A DNA stretch of 64,000 nt from Ziziphus jujuba (Eukaryota > Streptophyta > Magnoliopsida > Rosales > Rhamnaceae): contig NC_083388.1 of NCBI RefSeq assembly GCF_031755915.1, forward strand, positions 23,029,501-23,093,500, written 5' to 3'. Positions within the stretch are counted from its first letter, which is position 1, and each line of letters begins with the position of its first letter. The position numbers were made by a program, and so were the translations under genes. Under the pieces are notes generated by a model. That model was not told the origin of the DNA. It searched no databases and saw only the letters and a list, made by a program, of their open reading frames with translations. Of the stretch, positions 47,901 to 60,181 are shown piece by piece.

Positions 47901-50273
47901 GTTGTTTTCAGTGTTCATCTTAGGAAGAAGTTGTTCTAAAGAGGTGTTGGCTTGCTCGGTACTGGGGTCTGTGCGTTGAACATGGTACAGTCATATTAAT
48001 TGGTTGATCTTTCACAACATATTCATCATCTGCTTTTTGTCTTTCTACGTTAGAAGCTTTCAATAGGAAGTCGTATATTTTACATTGATCTTTATGAAAC
48101 AAGAATTGAACCTGATATCTAATAATTATTGCTGATTTTCAATTGCAAATCTGGACTAGTGAAGTTACTTATATGTTAAAAAAAAACCTTTTTCCCCCCC
48201 ATGTTAAAGCAATTTCTTCAATCATGATCCTTAACGTGCTGTTTCTTCCTATGTTGTTTCATGTTGGTAATTAGCATTGAAACATATGGCCATTAAGTTA
48301 TTATAGCCTTTGTGATTGTTGATGTATGATGGGAAATTTTGCAGGCATGGACTTGAATGTTTAATGTGCACTGGAATTTTTTGGCAGGCATTCAAGCAGA
48401 ACTAGCTAAAGAAAAACATGAATATTGGTCATCTTTTGCACCTCTGCCTGTTGAAGTTGTATTAGCTGCAGGCCAGAAAGCTAGAGAACAGAACGGTAAG
48501 ATTGCCATTTGGATAGATATCTATTTAATATTGATTGGTCTGTTGGTTTATTTTTATTTTGTCAGCCACATCTCTTCTGAATTCAAGATAATAATGGATT
48601 TTTAACCCTGGTTTTAAAATCATTATATCAATGTTACTGTATTACTTAGTATCATTCTTTGATCTCCATCGTGGACAGACAACAATGATCTAGACGACAG
48701 AGAATCAAGTCCACGTGACGTGAGTGAATTTTCTGGTGATGGAAACATTGAGAACATGCTTTTAGTTGAGAAAGGTCTACGGGAACTGGCTTCTTTAAAG
48801 GTTCTTGCCGTATCCTATAGCATTAAACTTTTAAAAGCATGTATTCCTATGCCATCATCTTTAAACGAATTCCATCGCGTTGAGCTGAGTTCGATTGGAA
48901 AACTTCCTAAACTGATGTAAATCTGTTCTTTCTGATAACGCCATCAGTAGTTTCTGAGATTAGCAACAGTAACATAATTTCTTTCTCTCTCTTTTTCTTT
49001 TCTTTTTTCTCCTATCCTATTCATAAATTTGTGTGTTTAGATGTAACATTGATTGAAGATTAACATTATGCTGTTAAATAACCTACATAAGATTGAAAAA
49101 TATGGTCTTATTTGTTGGAATAACTGTGAGACCTAAGTACTGAATATCATCTCATCATTAGTCAATTAACTGAAAAATAACAAACAATGATTCCAGTGCA
49201 TCAGTATACTAAATATTGCTTTCTTAAATAACTGTTTCTTGCAAAGACAAACTTTTTTAATATGTCAGTGTTTCCAAAGGTAGAGGATGCAGTGGTACTT
49301 GCAATGGCTCGACAACGACGCACGAATACAATAAAATCAGGTGAAGTAATCTTTGGTTTACAAGTTGATAACATTTTTGTTGTGAAACCAAATTGGCGTT
49401 TCTTAGAGATAAATACCTAAGCCTCTGTATCTGAAAAATATAAAATCTGAACGGTACCATATATTCATCATATATGCAACAGATCTAAGTTTGAGACATA
49501 TTTGGATTTTGATATATCTCAATCCCACGGTAATATGATTTTAAAAGTGCTTTTTGTTTTTCATTTCTTTATAAGTACAGATGAGTTGAAGCTACCAGCT
49601 GAGGGACAATTTGATGCATTTGGTAAGTTTACCATGTATCAAAAAACTTGCATTATTAAGTTAATGAAGCTAGCTATCTGGTTTTATTGTTTTCACATAT
49701 CCATTTTAACATCAAATGCATTTGCCTTAGAATTGACCCCTGATGAGTCTCAAGAAGTACTCTTCAAGCAGGTATAACCATACCTTTTATAGAGTTATAA
49801 AATATTTGAATTTGACATGTTGGAAGTTATATATTGACTTGGTTTTTCAAAATTGTTTAAATTTGTAGGCTTGGCTTACATATTTTTGGAGAAGAGCCAA
49901 AAACCATGGGGTGGAACCAGATATAGCAGATGATCGTTTACAATTTTGGGTCAGCCACAACACCAAGGCAGCCACCTCACAAGATGCAGTTGATGGTTTT
50001 CTTTTTTTCTCGCTCTTTTTTACTAACAAGTTTATATACCTATTGATAATAAAAAAGAAATATATACATACATATATCACTTCCCTGATCTTTGTTAGAT
50101 CATCAAGTATATAAATCCTGAATGTGATTTGATTTGGTAATTAATTATTGATTACAGTTGAACGTGGGCTTATTGAACTGAAGAAGTTGAGTATTGATAC
50201 CCAATTATGGGAAGAATCTCGCAAAGAGCTTGACCAGGAATTACGTAGAACACAAAGTCAGTCTGAAATCTAG
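44903..50273 (+). CDS. SCD2: SCD2, coiled-coil protein of the SCD trafficking complex
   Basis: Sixteen exons: 44903-45205, 45353-46152, 46519-46594, 46735-46776, 47080-47142, 47385-47434, 47545-47572, 47699-47836, 47924-47984, 48388-48495, 48679-48800, 49280-49340, 49581-49622, 49731-49771, 49869-49995 and 50158-50273; 2178 nt, 725 aa. The N-terminus ([35 protein letters not shown]) and acidic patch are followed by about 270 Ser/Pro/Gln-rich, probably disordered residues including 24-residue repeats. A coiled coil ([20 protein letters not shown] ... [14 protein letters not shown]) and the conserved C-terminal region ([60 protein letters not shown]) complete it. Arabidopsis SCD2 works with SCD1 in clathrin-linked trafficking, cytokinesis and cell expansion. 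The exon 6/7 intron uses a GC donor. Gene identity is firm; function is taken from the family. Confidence 0.93.
45791..45958 (+). repeat. 72-bp coding tandem repeat in SCD2 exon 2
   Basis: Units at 45791-45862 and 45863-45934, plus a partial third from 45935, encode [12 protein letters not shown] followed by [12 protein letters not shown]. The copies differ at only a few bases. Weaker upstream relatives ([19 protein letters not shown]) suggest the whole disordered segment grew from such units. Confidence 0.95.
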
Positions 50274-52200
50274 ACAAATGCATTTATAAAGTTTCGATAT
50301 TCTTCTTAGCATTTTATTTACATTTTGTCTAAAATATATCACTGAAAAGTCTGTAATATAGTACCATTATAGTACTGATAATATTTTATTTTGAAGATTT
50401 ATTATATTATAATCGGATTCTGCAAATATGAAAGTAACAATATAATTTTGGTGTAACACTAAATGCAAAATAGGCTTGATTTTGCCTAGAGAAGATGAGA
50501 GGCCAGAAAATAATGATGATAATGAATACTTATGTTCATTAGATATGTTCGGAAAATTTATCATAAATACAAAGATTTTTAATTGTTATCAAACTCTAAA
50601 AAACAAAAAAAAAAAAAAAGGATTCCTTTTTTTTTTTCTTTTTCTTTTTCTTTTTTTTTTCAAAAACAACTCCATATTAACTTCAATTTAGGGTGAGATA
50701 AGCCAAATCAGACCGATTAAACTGAATTAGTTTTGATGATGGTTGATTTGGTTTTTCCTCATAGTTTGGTTCCATGTAGTTTTCATAGTATCAATAAAAA
50801 ACCAACCCAACCGATATCTATCCCTATAATTAATTATTGACTTCTTATTTTCTCGTGTCACATCTTGCAAGTAAAACATCTAATGTAAAATATTTTGGAA
50901 TTAATTTCATATGGCTCCAAAGGAGATTATATGTAGCATATATGGTCATTTTGTTTGTACTATTCCCTAGTGTAATTGATGATGACATAATGTATTGAAT
51001 TCTTATCCGCATCTCTGTTTTGGTCATGTTGATGTTTTGGTCATCGCTGATTTAGCTTGACCAATCTTCCAAGTTGTAGATAAAGAGTTTGACACACTGC
51101 ATATAACAAATTATGATAATTACTTGGTTGAGATCCAGTTTGACACGTGGCTTTCACTTTTGGTGCGCAAAAATGAGAATGCATCGTTTAAGTTGACCTC
51201 CTCTATGTGCAATATTTTGGAAGCATGTGGATTTTGATGGTGAATCGGCGATTAATTGTCCCTTCTTTTTTGTGAATATAAATTCTCTACTTCACTCAGC
51301 CTTGCACAATGACCGATGCATTTATTCTGTTCAACTACCAACCAAAGTTGACCCAAAAATTAAGAAGAACCATCAACAAAATTGTTAAACTACACAGATC
51401 AAATTATAAGTATTCCAAAGGAAATGGTCTAATATCATTTTATAGGTCCATATAAAAAAAAGGTAATAATGGTATCAACATATAATTTATAAAAAAAAAA
51501 AACAAACAAACAAACAAAAACGGTAGAGCCAAACAAATTGAATTATCAAATTGGTGCTGATTTGGAGTTCACAAATTATGAGATGAGATATTTACCACCC
51601 AAAAAAAAAAAAAAAAAATCATGAGGCGAGCTCTAAGCTACCAAAACAAGTAGATAAAATGTAGGTTGTGGTTTTTTTGCAAGCTACCAATTGAGGTGAT
51701 TGATTTTTGTCTTTCTAGTCTTATGACAATTTATTTTCAAATTGTACAAAAATTCCCAACAAATGATGGGAACGTTCTATTATCTAAAACCAACCCCTAG
51801 AATGGCAGTTTTTATTTTTTTGTGAATAATAAGCTGTACAATATTATGTAAATTTTGTACAATGTTTTAATCGGGCATATGCCAAAAAAGCCTTACTCTT
51901 TCTATCTTGACTAGGAAAATGACCTTTTTTTTTTTTTTTTTTTTTGGTTGGGTGAAAATTACGAAAAGTACTTACACAAACAAAGAAGAATAATTTAAAT
52001 TTATAAATACAATGATGCATAAAAAGAAGGCTGGGCTTCAATGTTGGGCCACATCCAAGCTCGAAGGGGAGTCCAGCATCTTCAGACAAAGACCGTCAAC
52101 TCAGTGCTGTTCACTCTGCTCTTAGTGTGGATTGACTATATTACCCCAACTGGGTAGGTGGAGGTAGAATCTAGAACCACAGACCCACTCGCTCTCCTCT
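50274..52200. other. Intergenic between SCD2 and the SOD promoter
   Basis: AT-rich. Includes poly-A/T runs at about 50600-50660, 51601-51617 and 51924-51944, and a segment at about 50700-50825 with repeated GGTTTGGTT/AACCAACC words of the kind common in small plant transposons. That identification is weak. No gene seen. Confidence 0.5.
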
Positions 52201-52224
52201 TGAGTGAGCGTTATTTATTGTTTC

Positions 52225-52231
52225 TATAAAA
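52225..52231 (+). promoter_or_regulatory. TATA box of the Cu/Zn SOD gene
   Basis: TATAAAA at 52225-52231, about 25-40 bp before a pyrimidine-rich leader (CCCAGCTCCAGATTC onward). Position and sequence fit a plant TATA box. The transcription start is inferred to be near 52255. Confidence 0.6.
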
Positions 52232-52307
52232 CCCTTCAAACCCACCCAGCTCCAGATTCTATTTCGCATAGCTCCAATTTTCTTTCTACTACTTCTCTCT
52301 CTGCTCT

Positions 52308-53322
52308 AGGGGGTGTTCTGAGGTTTTTATCATCCTTCTCTGATTTCTGATCATGAGTTTAATGTTTATTTTTATTTTTTTTCCTTTTTTTTTTTTTTTA
52401 ATTTGTTATATGGGTTTTGCTTGTTTGTTCTGAATCGTCTGAGAAGTTGCTTCATTTAATTTGTATGATGATTTTCTTCATGTTTTAGCCTCATTTCTTG
52501 TTGATCTTTGAAGATCTGAATTTTTTTTGGGCATAATAAGCTTAATATTCAATTTTTTTTTTTGGTTATTTATTTGGGAATTGGGAATTTGACTGATGCT
52601 GGTCCTCAGTTTAAAGATTTTTTTAAAATACAAATTGGAAAACTCTTAAATTATTCATAGATCGCTTACAGACAGTCGAGTTTTTGGTGGCTCAAGTGTT
52701 TTTTTTTTAACATTTTAGTTTTGGTAATTTTTAGATTATCTTGTTTGGATGCTGATTGCTGAGAGCTGAGGAGAATATTGTGGTTATAGTTTTAGCTGAT
52801 CATTTTTCTTATTCATCATCTGTATCCGTGCAAGTATTTAGTATGAAAATGTGATGGGAATTTAGGGAAAAACTGGAATAAAATTATGAAACCCATAAGT
52901 GAATTGGTCATATTCTTAACATGGAAAAAAAAAAAAAAAATTCCAATCAAACCAAAGCAATCTAAATGGTTTGAGCATAATTGTGTATGTGTATATTATA
53001 TATACACGTGCAGCACACCTGCCTGTATGCATACCTACTAAGTGTTGCTTATACTATATCTGACATGATTTTTGGTCCAACTGTTGCAGTTTATTGATAT
53101 TGGTTAAGCAAGTTCGTTGCTTATACTATATTTGACATGATGTTTGTGCAAACTGTTGTAGTTTGGTTCATATTGGTTAAACAAGTCCGTTGCTTATACT
53201 ATAATTGACATGATGTTTGTTCGAAGAAAATCTTTGTTACTTAGCGTAGCTTGTGTTTTGGACCATATTTTTGTTAGATTTCTTATTGCAGTTTTCTAAT
53301 CAGCTGTTTTGGTTAGATCACA
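52308..53322 (+). promoter_or_regulatory. miR398 target site split by the SOD 5' UTR intron
   Basis: Exon 1 of the leader ends at 52322 (AGGGGGTGTTCTGAG before GTTTTT). The next exon begins at 53317 (ATCACATAGAACG, then ATG at 53330) after a TTGGTTAG acceptor. Spliced together, the last 15 and first 6 bases form a 21-base stretch that pairs with miR398 with two G:U wobbles and two mismatches, one at miRNA position 5. The same end, CTGAGATCACA, is recalled from Arabidopsis CSD1 mRNA, a known miR398 target. The site exists only in spliced RNA. Confidence 0.75.
53044..53240. repeat. 72-73 bp tandem repeat in the SOD leader intron
   Basis: Three copies starting at 53044, 53116 and 53189 share GTTGCTTATACTATA, TGACATGATGTTTGT and ATTGGTTAAACAAGT with moderate divergence. 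The array ends about 75 bp before the acceptor site. Confidence 0.92.
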
Positions 53323-53329
53323 TAGAACG

Positions 53330-54804
53330 ATGGTGAAGGCTGTTGCCGTGCTTGGCTCCAATGAGGGTGTTAGTGGAACTATATACTTCGCCCAGGAAGG
53401 AGATGGTAACGTTGAAGTTGTTTGTTTATCTACTGGATGGCTTTTGCTATTGTTCAATTTTTATTGATTATATTTGTTTGCAAACTTTTTTCAGGGCCAA
53501 CTACAGTGACTGGAAATGTTTCTGGCCTGAAGCCTGGACTTCATGGTTTCCATGTCCATGCTCTCGGTGATACAACCAATGGTTGCATGTCAACTGGTAT
53601 AGCCCAGGACTTGAATTGTTTTCCTCTTTTATATTCTGATGCAGTTAGGGATTAAAAAAAGTAAAGCCTCAATATGATTCCCAAATTTTCGCTTGTCATC
53701 TATCTAATTATTGATTTGTTTGTAGGACCACATTTTAATCCTGCTGGCAAAGAACATGGTGCACCTGACGATGAGAATCGTCATGCTGGTGATCTGGGAA
53801 ATGTCACCGCTGGTGATGATGGTATGCAGTGTAACTAAAACATCATTTGTACTTGTTACTGATGGTTTCATGGTTTCTTTGGTTATTACCTTTTTTTTTT
53901 TTTTTTTTTTTTTCTTTAATTGTGATTTTAACTATTTGCTTCTACATTTCACGTCTATATTGGAGTTGGGTTGAAATTTCAATGAGTTATTAATACTTGT
54001 AACATACTATTTTTTTGCTACTGGTTGCATGATGTCTTTGTTTGTTTGCTTCAGGAACTGTTAGTTTCACAATTGTTGACAAGCAGGTGTGTGTTTTTCA
54101 ACTTCTATTTATTTATATTTCTTATTTTCGTAGAATCTTCTTGACCCTAAATTCAATCTCTATGAATTTTCTTGTTCTGATGTATTTATATCATATTATT
54201 TGTATTTGTTTGCAGATTCCTCTCACCGGAGTACACTCCATCATTGGTCGGGCTGTTGTTGTTCATGCAGATCCAGATGATCTGGGCAAGGGTAAAATTT
54301 AAAGTTCCTTCTAGAAATCTGCCTTTTGGAGTGGTTCTATAATCTACATCCTATATATATATATATATATATATGTATATCATAAATGATCATAGAACAG
54401 TAGGATGTACCACTTTCGTATTTATGTGTTCTTTCTAATAAGTTAATAACTTTAATGTTGTTTAGTCCGTCTAATGCAATCGGCATTTCTTTTAATACCC
54501 AGGTGGACATGAGCTCAGCAAATCCACTGGAAATGCTGGTGGCAGAGTAGCTTGTGGTAAGTCGGCTCTTATTTCAGTAAAATGGATCCTTGCATTTTGA
54601 TTAGTTTCCATATAACTTCTTATAATATTTTTGAGATCGACTATAGTTAATACATGGGTTGACTAATTTCAATTTTTTTGATCGATCCCTGTTTTAGTTT
54701 TAATTCAAGCCGTAATCAAATTAAAGTTTTTGCGTTAATCTACTTTAATAGGATTTTCATCTATTTTTCTGTTTTGAGCAGGTATTATTGGTCTTCAGGG
54801 CTAA
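53330..54804 (+). CDS. CSD1: Cu/Zn superoxide dismutase, cytosolic type
   Basis: Seven coding exons: 53330-53405, 53495-53596, 53726-53821, 54055-54086, 54216-54291, 54503-54556 and 54782-54804; 459 nt, 152 aa, exactly the usual length of cytosolic plant enzymes. It starts [20 protein letters not shown] with no transit peptide or peroxisomal C-terminus and ends GIIGLQG. Metal ligands are visible in [20 protein letters not shown] and RHAGDLGN, plus the His of [19 protein letters not shown]; the disulfide cysteines are in GCMSTG and VACG. It converts superoxide to peroxide and oxygen in the cytosol. The leader has its own exon (about 52255-52322) and a 1-kb intron carrying tandem repeats, and the splice junction creates a probable miR398 site, so copper-dependent post-transcriptional control is expected. 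Confidence 0.98.
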
Positions 54805-55909
54805 AATATCTTTCTGCACCACCCTGGAAAACACATGAAGGTGGATGTAAATGTTGTTTTTGAGGTTTGAAGAGGTTTAAAACTCTTAGCTGAATGTTAG
54901 AATAAGGAGAAGAACAATATGGGTGAAATCTGGTTGAATCTGTTTTAAGTGCTCCATAATTTTATGTACTGTGTTTTTGTTGAAGACTTACTGCTTGTTT
55001 TCATAGCGGTGGTTAACTTCTTTCTAATAGTTACTTTCTTACATTTTCTGCCATAAATTAGAATATCTTCGCTCCCTCGTCTTTTTCCTTCTTTACCCCC
55101 TTCTATGTCAGAAGGAATGAATTATCAATAAAGGTAATAAAAATTGAAGAAAATATTCATCTTGCAAGTAATAAGCTGCAATAGATTTTCTACTGGAAAG
55201 GAAATTGCTACAAAGGACAAAATGGACCTATTCAATCTTCAATGTATGCTAGTTTGCTTGCAAAAGAACATATTTTTTGAAAACGCTTACAAAAGAAACA
55301 TAAAACGACTATGAATTGTTGCAAAAGATAGAGAAACATTCATGCGACCCTACATATATATATATATATATACATATTTCTTATTTCGAGTTGGATCAAA
55401 GTGTGTTGAGGGGAAGATAATTTATTGTTTTAATTTATGGTCCGTCTCTTTGTTAAGAAAAAGCTAATGGATTGGAAATTGTTGATTTTATCAATCAAAA
55501 AGCTTCCTTCAAAAAAAAAAAAAAAAAAAAAGGTTCCGACAAAAGATATTATACATTTTTTTTTTTTTTTGGTTCAAAAAATATCATAATTCACTTATGC
55601 ATTATGCAGTTTGCGCACCTTAATAATTAGAAGTGTTAATTCTATAATTAGAAATGGATTAATACATATGAGTAAGAAATTGACAAAAAACAAAAATTAG
55701 AATAAGAATAACAATATGTTCAAAATAAATAATAAGAATAACAATAATAATGAAACATTAATAAAAATGTTAGAGAAAAGTGCCAGGTAGGAAATAAAAA
55801 AAAAAAAAAAAAAAAAAAAAGCAGTCCCTAACTAACGCTTCCCAGCGTCCCCACTGCTCTAACCCCCAATTCCCTCACTGCAAAATTTAGGGCTCCATTG
55901 TTGGCAGCA
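54805..55909. other. Spacer between SOD and the second FRIGIDA-like gene
   Basis: SOD 3' UTR, then AT-rich DNA with an AT microsatellite near 55351-55370 and poly-A/T runs at 55511-55531 and 55797-55820. The 5' leader of the FRIGIDA-like gene follows from about 55825. No other gene. Confidence 0.55.
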
Positions 55910-58759
55910 ATGTCCACCACCACCGCCGAGAGAATCTCATCAGGCCCTCAACTGTCAGACACGAACAAACAGCAAATTCGCAAGGCCTTCAACCTCATCA
56001 AGACCCACGCTTCCGCTGTTGCCAATTTTACCCTCCAATGGCAGGAACTCGAAGACCACTTCATCTTCATCAACAATTCCATCCAATCCAAGCTTCAAGA
56101 ATTCCGTCGGAAAAATCAATCCCTAGATACCCAATTCACTTCCGCACAGCAATCCCAACTTAGTACCCTTGAAGAGGACGTTTTCAGTCCCACCCTCCAA
56201 GGCCATTCCAATTCCAAGGAAACCCATTCCGCTACCTCTCCCTCTGTTCCATCCCAATGCAATCCCGTGGATACCCAGATCAAAAATGAAGAATCCTTTC
56301 GGGCCGACTCGAATTTTAATGATATTCCCAGAAAGAACGGGAAGGTATTGCTGGTTTACTTGAACGGGCATCTAAAAGAGCACGAATCCATGCGTGACGG
56401 AGTCCACAATGCGCTTAAGGCTTCAGAGGACTCTGCAAAGCTAGTGCTTGAGGCAATTGAAGAAGGTTTTTGTCCAACGGAGTTGAAAACTGGAGGTGGA
56501 GATTTGGAGGTAAGCGCTACAAGGAGGAGCTGTGTGCTTTTGTTGGAAGAGTTTATGAAGGTAGCACCTTTGGTTAAACCTCGAGCGATAGAACAGGCAG
56601 CGAAACTTGCATCGTTATGGAAGGCTAATATAAAAGCGGAAGTTTGGAATTCTATTGAAGTTTGGGGATTTTTGCTGCTTTTGGGTGCTTATGCTTTGGT
56701 TGATAGATTCGATAGTGATGAGATTTTGGAACTTTTTAAGAGTGTGGTGCAGCGGAAGCAGGCTCCGGAATTGTTTAGGTCTCTGGGTTTGGCTGATAAG
56801 GCCTCTGGTGAGTTTGTGTGCTTTCAGATAACCCTTCTAACTGTCATTTTTTTATTTTTTTTATTTGAATAGTTGATCGGTTGAGAGAGTGCTAATTATG
56901 TGTCGTTATCCATTTTCATTTCTAATTTTACATAATTAAGAAAGCTTAAAATTTTCCAAAAAGATATTGGTGATTCGCACAAATGTTCTCTTTCCATGTG
57001 AGTTTTGACTCGTTTGTGCTTTATCGATATGGGAATTCTTTCAAACTAGGACCGTCCTTTATTTCATGAGGCTGTGAATTAGAAATGCTAAGCTACATGT
57101 TAATATCTTCTTTGTTTTCTAGTTATTTATGTCTTTGGTGTGGGACACAGATTGATCTTTTAGTTACAACTTTAGAAGGTGTACATAGAAGTTATGTCTT
57201 TGTTTTTAATCAAAAAGTTTATGAAAACCTGACCTCTATTGCCAATATCTTTTTCCCAGTTGGAAGTTTCTTTATACGCATCGTGTTTTTTAGTTGATCG
57301 CTGTGATGATACTAGTGATAAATACTCATTTTTTATTGTTACTTTCTTTTGCATTCCAATAATGGAACTTCTCACTGGAAATTATAATTCTTATTGCCGT
57401 CAATATATGTGCTTATTCTTCATCTCTCCTTCTGCGTGCTGGAGCTGTATATATTAAAATTGTCTAGCTTCAGAGTAGGAAATTCTCTGACTTTCTTCTT
57501 ATGTTACTTAGGCAATCTGACGTAACCGAAATTTTATTTTGTGTCAGATTTTATCCAGCATCTTATTTCAGAGAAGAAACAACTTGCAGCTGTTAGATTT
57601 ATCTTTGCCTTTGAAATGATTGATAAGTTTTCCCCGGTACCCCTGCTTAAAGCCCATTTAAATCACGTTAAAAAGGTTGCTAGGGTGCCCTTAAAGAAGG
57701 GGAAAAATTCTCTGAAAGCACAGGTATGTTTGCCCTTTTATTTGTATTTTTGCTTCATCTCACCTCCTTAGACTTGGATCTGACTGTCATCTTGTTTATA
57801 CTTGATTCTTTGAAAATCCTCAGAATGATGCCACAAATAAAGAAATAGCCTCTCTGAAAAGTGTAATAAAGTGTATTGAAGACTACGAACTTGAATCCGA
57901 ATACTCTCCTGAGAATCTAAGGGCACGCATTGATCGGCTGAGAAAGATGATAAAAGAGAGGAAAGGAATGCAAACAGCTTCTGGCTCCCAGGCTCAGGTG
58001 CAACAGCTGAGTGGAAACAAAAGAACAGCCCCTAAGGCTCAAATGAATAAGCAGAAAGGTAAAAACAAGCAGCCTCGGATGGCACCAGCTGCTGCTGTTC
58101 AACATGTTTCTGCCAGAGCAGCTGCCACAATCCACTCTCTACAGCAGCATCAAGGTGCACAGTACTTGTCTGCAGCTGGAGTAGCTGCCTCAGCAGCAGC
58201 TCCAAGTACTTCTTTTGTTGCTGCTTCGAACTTTTACTCCGTCGATGCATCTCATAATCAGCAAGACAGTCCATTCACTATTTACCAAAAAAAAGACAGT
58301 CCATTCACAGGCCATGGTGCACAGTACTCGGCTGGACGCTATAGCTTTTCACGTTCCATCCCTGATACGCATATGAGTGTAGCAGCTGGATCTTATGGTT
58401 TTGTGGGTTCCCCTCCTGTTGTCCAGCGCCCAGGATTGACTGCTGGTGGTTATGGTCTGCACAGAGAAACAGTAACTGGTCACTATACATTAGGAGGATC
58501 TGGTTCTGTTACTTCGCGTATGGATTCATCAAATGAGCAATATGGAACTAGTATAGCTGCGAGTGGGAGAAGTGGACAGTTCGGATCAGCTGGAACACTT
58601 ACTGCCACGGGCATTTCTTCTAATGTGAGTCCTCGGAGTTCCCTCTCCTATTTCCATGGGGATCCTCTGAGGGTGCCAAGTTACAATAATAGGGCAGCTT
58701 TTTCTAGTAGTGGCTATGAAATGCCATCTAAGCGTCCACCTGCTATTTATCGCCTTTAG
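55910..58759 (+). CDS. FRL: FRIGIDA-like protein
   Basis: Three exons: 55910-56807, 57548-57723 and 57824-58759; 2010 nt, 669 aa. The start MSTTTAERISSGPQLSDTNK is the first ATG of the conserved part. A short N-terminal coiled region (KQQIRKAFNLIKTHASAVAN, LQWQELEDHFIFINNSIQSK) precedes the FRIGIDA core at about 145-430: LLVYLNGHLKEHESMRDGV, LVLEAIEEGF, RRSCVLLLEEFM, GFLLLLGAYALVDRFDSDEI, ELFRSLGLADKAS, HLISEKKQLAAVRFIFAFEM, then a helix ending LRKMIKERKG. The remaining C-terminus is Ala/Ser/Gly/Tyr-rich and disordered, with a small repeat (DSPFTIYQKKDSPFTGHG). The N-terminus resembles FRL1/FRL2 more than FRL3/FRL4, but the long tail is unlike FRL1, so the subgroup is left open. The family includes components of the FRI complex that promotes FLC expression. 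Unrelated in domain build to the coiled-coil FRIGIDA-like gene at 14462-19680. Confidence 0.92.
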
Positions 58760-59463
58760 CTTAACTTTGTTACTGGTGGTTGTAATCCGTTCTTACATAC
58801 TCCTTAGAGGAGCATGTCTATCATACATAAGGAGGTGGATAAAAGTATCTACTTGTTTTGCCTTGCCTTTCTGTAAATGGGTTTTCCTCTACAGTAGTTG
58901 GAGATGGGTTAAGCATTACGAATGTTTTTGTGCTGTTTGTTAATGATTACTAACATAAATAACTGATGGGATATTAATAGTTTTGAGTATGGCAATCTGC
59001 GACTTCAATTTTCACGGGTAAAGAAGTTTTGACCGTTGCATTTATTAGAGTTTTTCGTGATATTTTGTTGAATAATTTGACTATGTTTAATTTATCGTTC
59101 TATCACGTATTGAGCCTGCCCTGACAGGCTTTCTTTCAACTGCTCTAGTTGTGTTACGGACACGGAGTTAAATACACCTAATGTCCGCATTTATTGCAAT
59201 GAACCCCAAAAATAAAAATAAATAAAATATTAAATATAAGAAGTAGGAATTGCCAAAAAAGCAAATTCCGAAATTAGCAAAAGTTAAAATTTAATAATTG
59301 GGACAATTGATTATGATTTCCAGCTTTAATTAGTCAATGGATTATTAAATATCTACTTTTTATTTTTCACTTGTCATTTTAGGAATTTTTATTTTTTTTT
59401 AAAAAATCTCTAAAACAATTTCCTTACCATGCGTAATTTGAACATGCACCGTGAACTTAAACC

Positions 59464-59500
<37 letters not shown>

Positions 59501-60181
59501 CCTCGACCACGCTCATTTTAACAAGTGGAAAGGACGCCTGTCAGTGTCAGCCTGAAATTACGGCACAGAATTGGGCACTGCTGGTATCGGCAGACAAAGG
59601 TCATGGGATTCAACCAAAAAAAAAATCATGGGATTCAACCAAAAAAAAAAAAAACAAAGGTTCATGGGTCCCATGGGGTTCATAATGGGGTCTTTAATAA
59701 AAATCCAGAAAAAGCAGGAGGTGTCATATTTTAGCTATAGCTAAAACAATTGCTCAAGTTCAACGGAGCCACAGGCTCAAAGTACTTGCTAATTCCTTTC
59801 CTGCAAATGCTATACTACTCCGGCTTCCCAAGAGCGAAGTCTTATTGTGCAGTTTCAGTGAATAAAGAAGAGACAAAAGAGAAAGCGGATGGAAGAATAA
59901 TAACAAACTAAATTAAGCTCTCGCGTCAAGGAGAAATTAAGCTCTCGCGTCAAGGAGAAAACAAACAAGTCACCCCATTTTGATGCTTGGGGCGAATGGA
60001 AAAGCTGTACACAATAAGTACTTGGCTTGCAAATGATACAATATGATACAATCCCTTCTACCCATCCCAAAAAAACTCATCGCAAATTTTGACACAGTAG
60101 ATTTAAAGTCGTACATCTGTTTGAATTTTCACTGCATATACACAGCTCACAAATTATTTTACATCTTGCTAGGCTGTCTTT
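58760..60181. other. Spacer between convergent FRIGIDA-like and NHX genes
   Basis: 3' UTRs of both genes and AT-rich DNA. Contains a poly-A run of about 35 bases (59464-59499), a small duplicated word CATGGGATTCAACCAAAAA near 59600-59650, and a 24-bp tandem duplication at 59912-59959. No gene recognised. Confidence 0.55.
59912..59959. repeat. 24-bp perfect tandem duplication
   Basis: Two identical adjacent units (59912-59935, 59936-59959) beginning ATTAAGCTCTCGCGTCAAGG, about 220 bp beyond the NHX stop codon, probably in its 3' UTR. Confidence 0.95.

Noticed and set aside
50700..50825. Possible small transposon with GGTTTGGTT/AACCAACC words
   Set aside because: Suggestive composition only; no terminal repeats or target-site duplication could be defined.
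53776..53800. Second miR398-like site in the SOD coding exon (CATGCTGGTGATCTGGGAAA)
   Set aside because: This region corresponds to the site used in plastid CSD2 genes, but pairing here is weaker than in the leader junction and the cytosolic gene is expected to use the leader site.
59525..59734. 69-codon plus-strand open frame beyond the FRIGIDA-like gene
   Set aside because: It contains duplicated A-rich words and no recognisable protein features.
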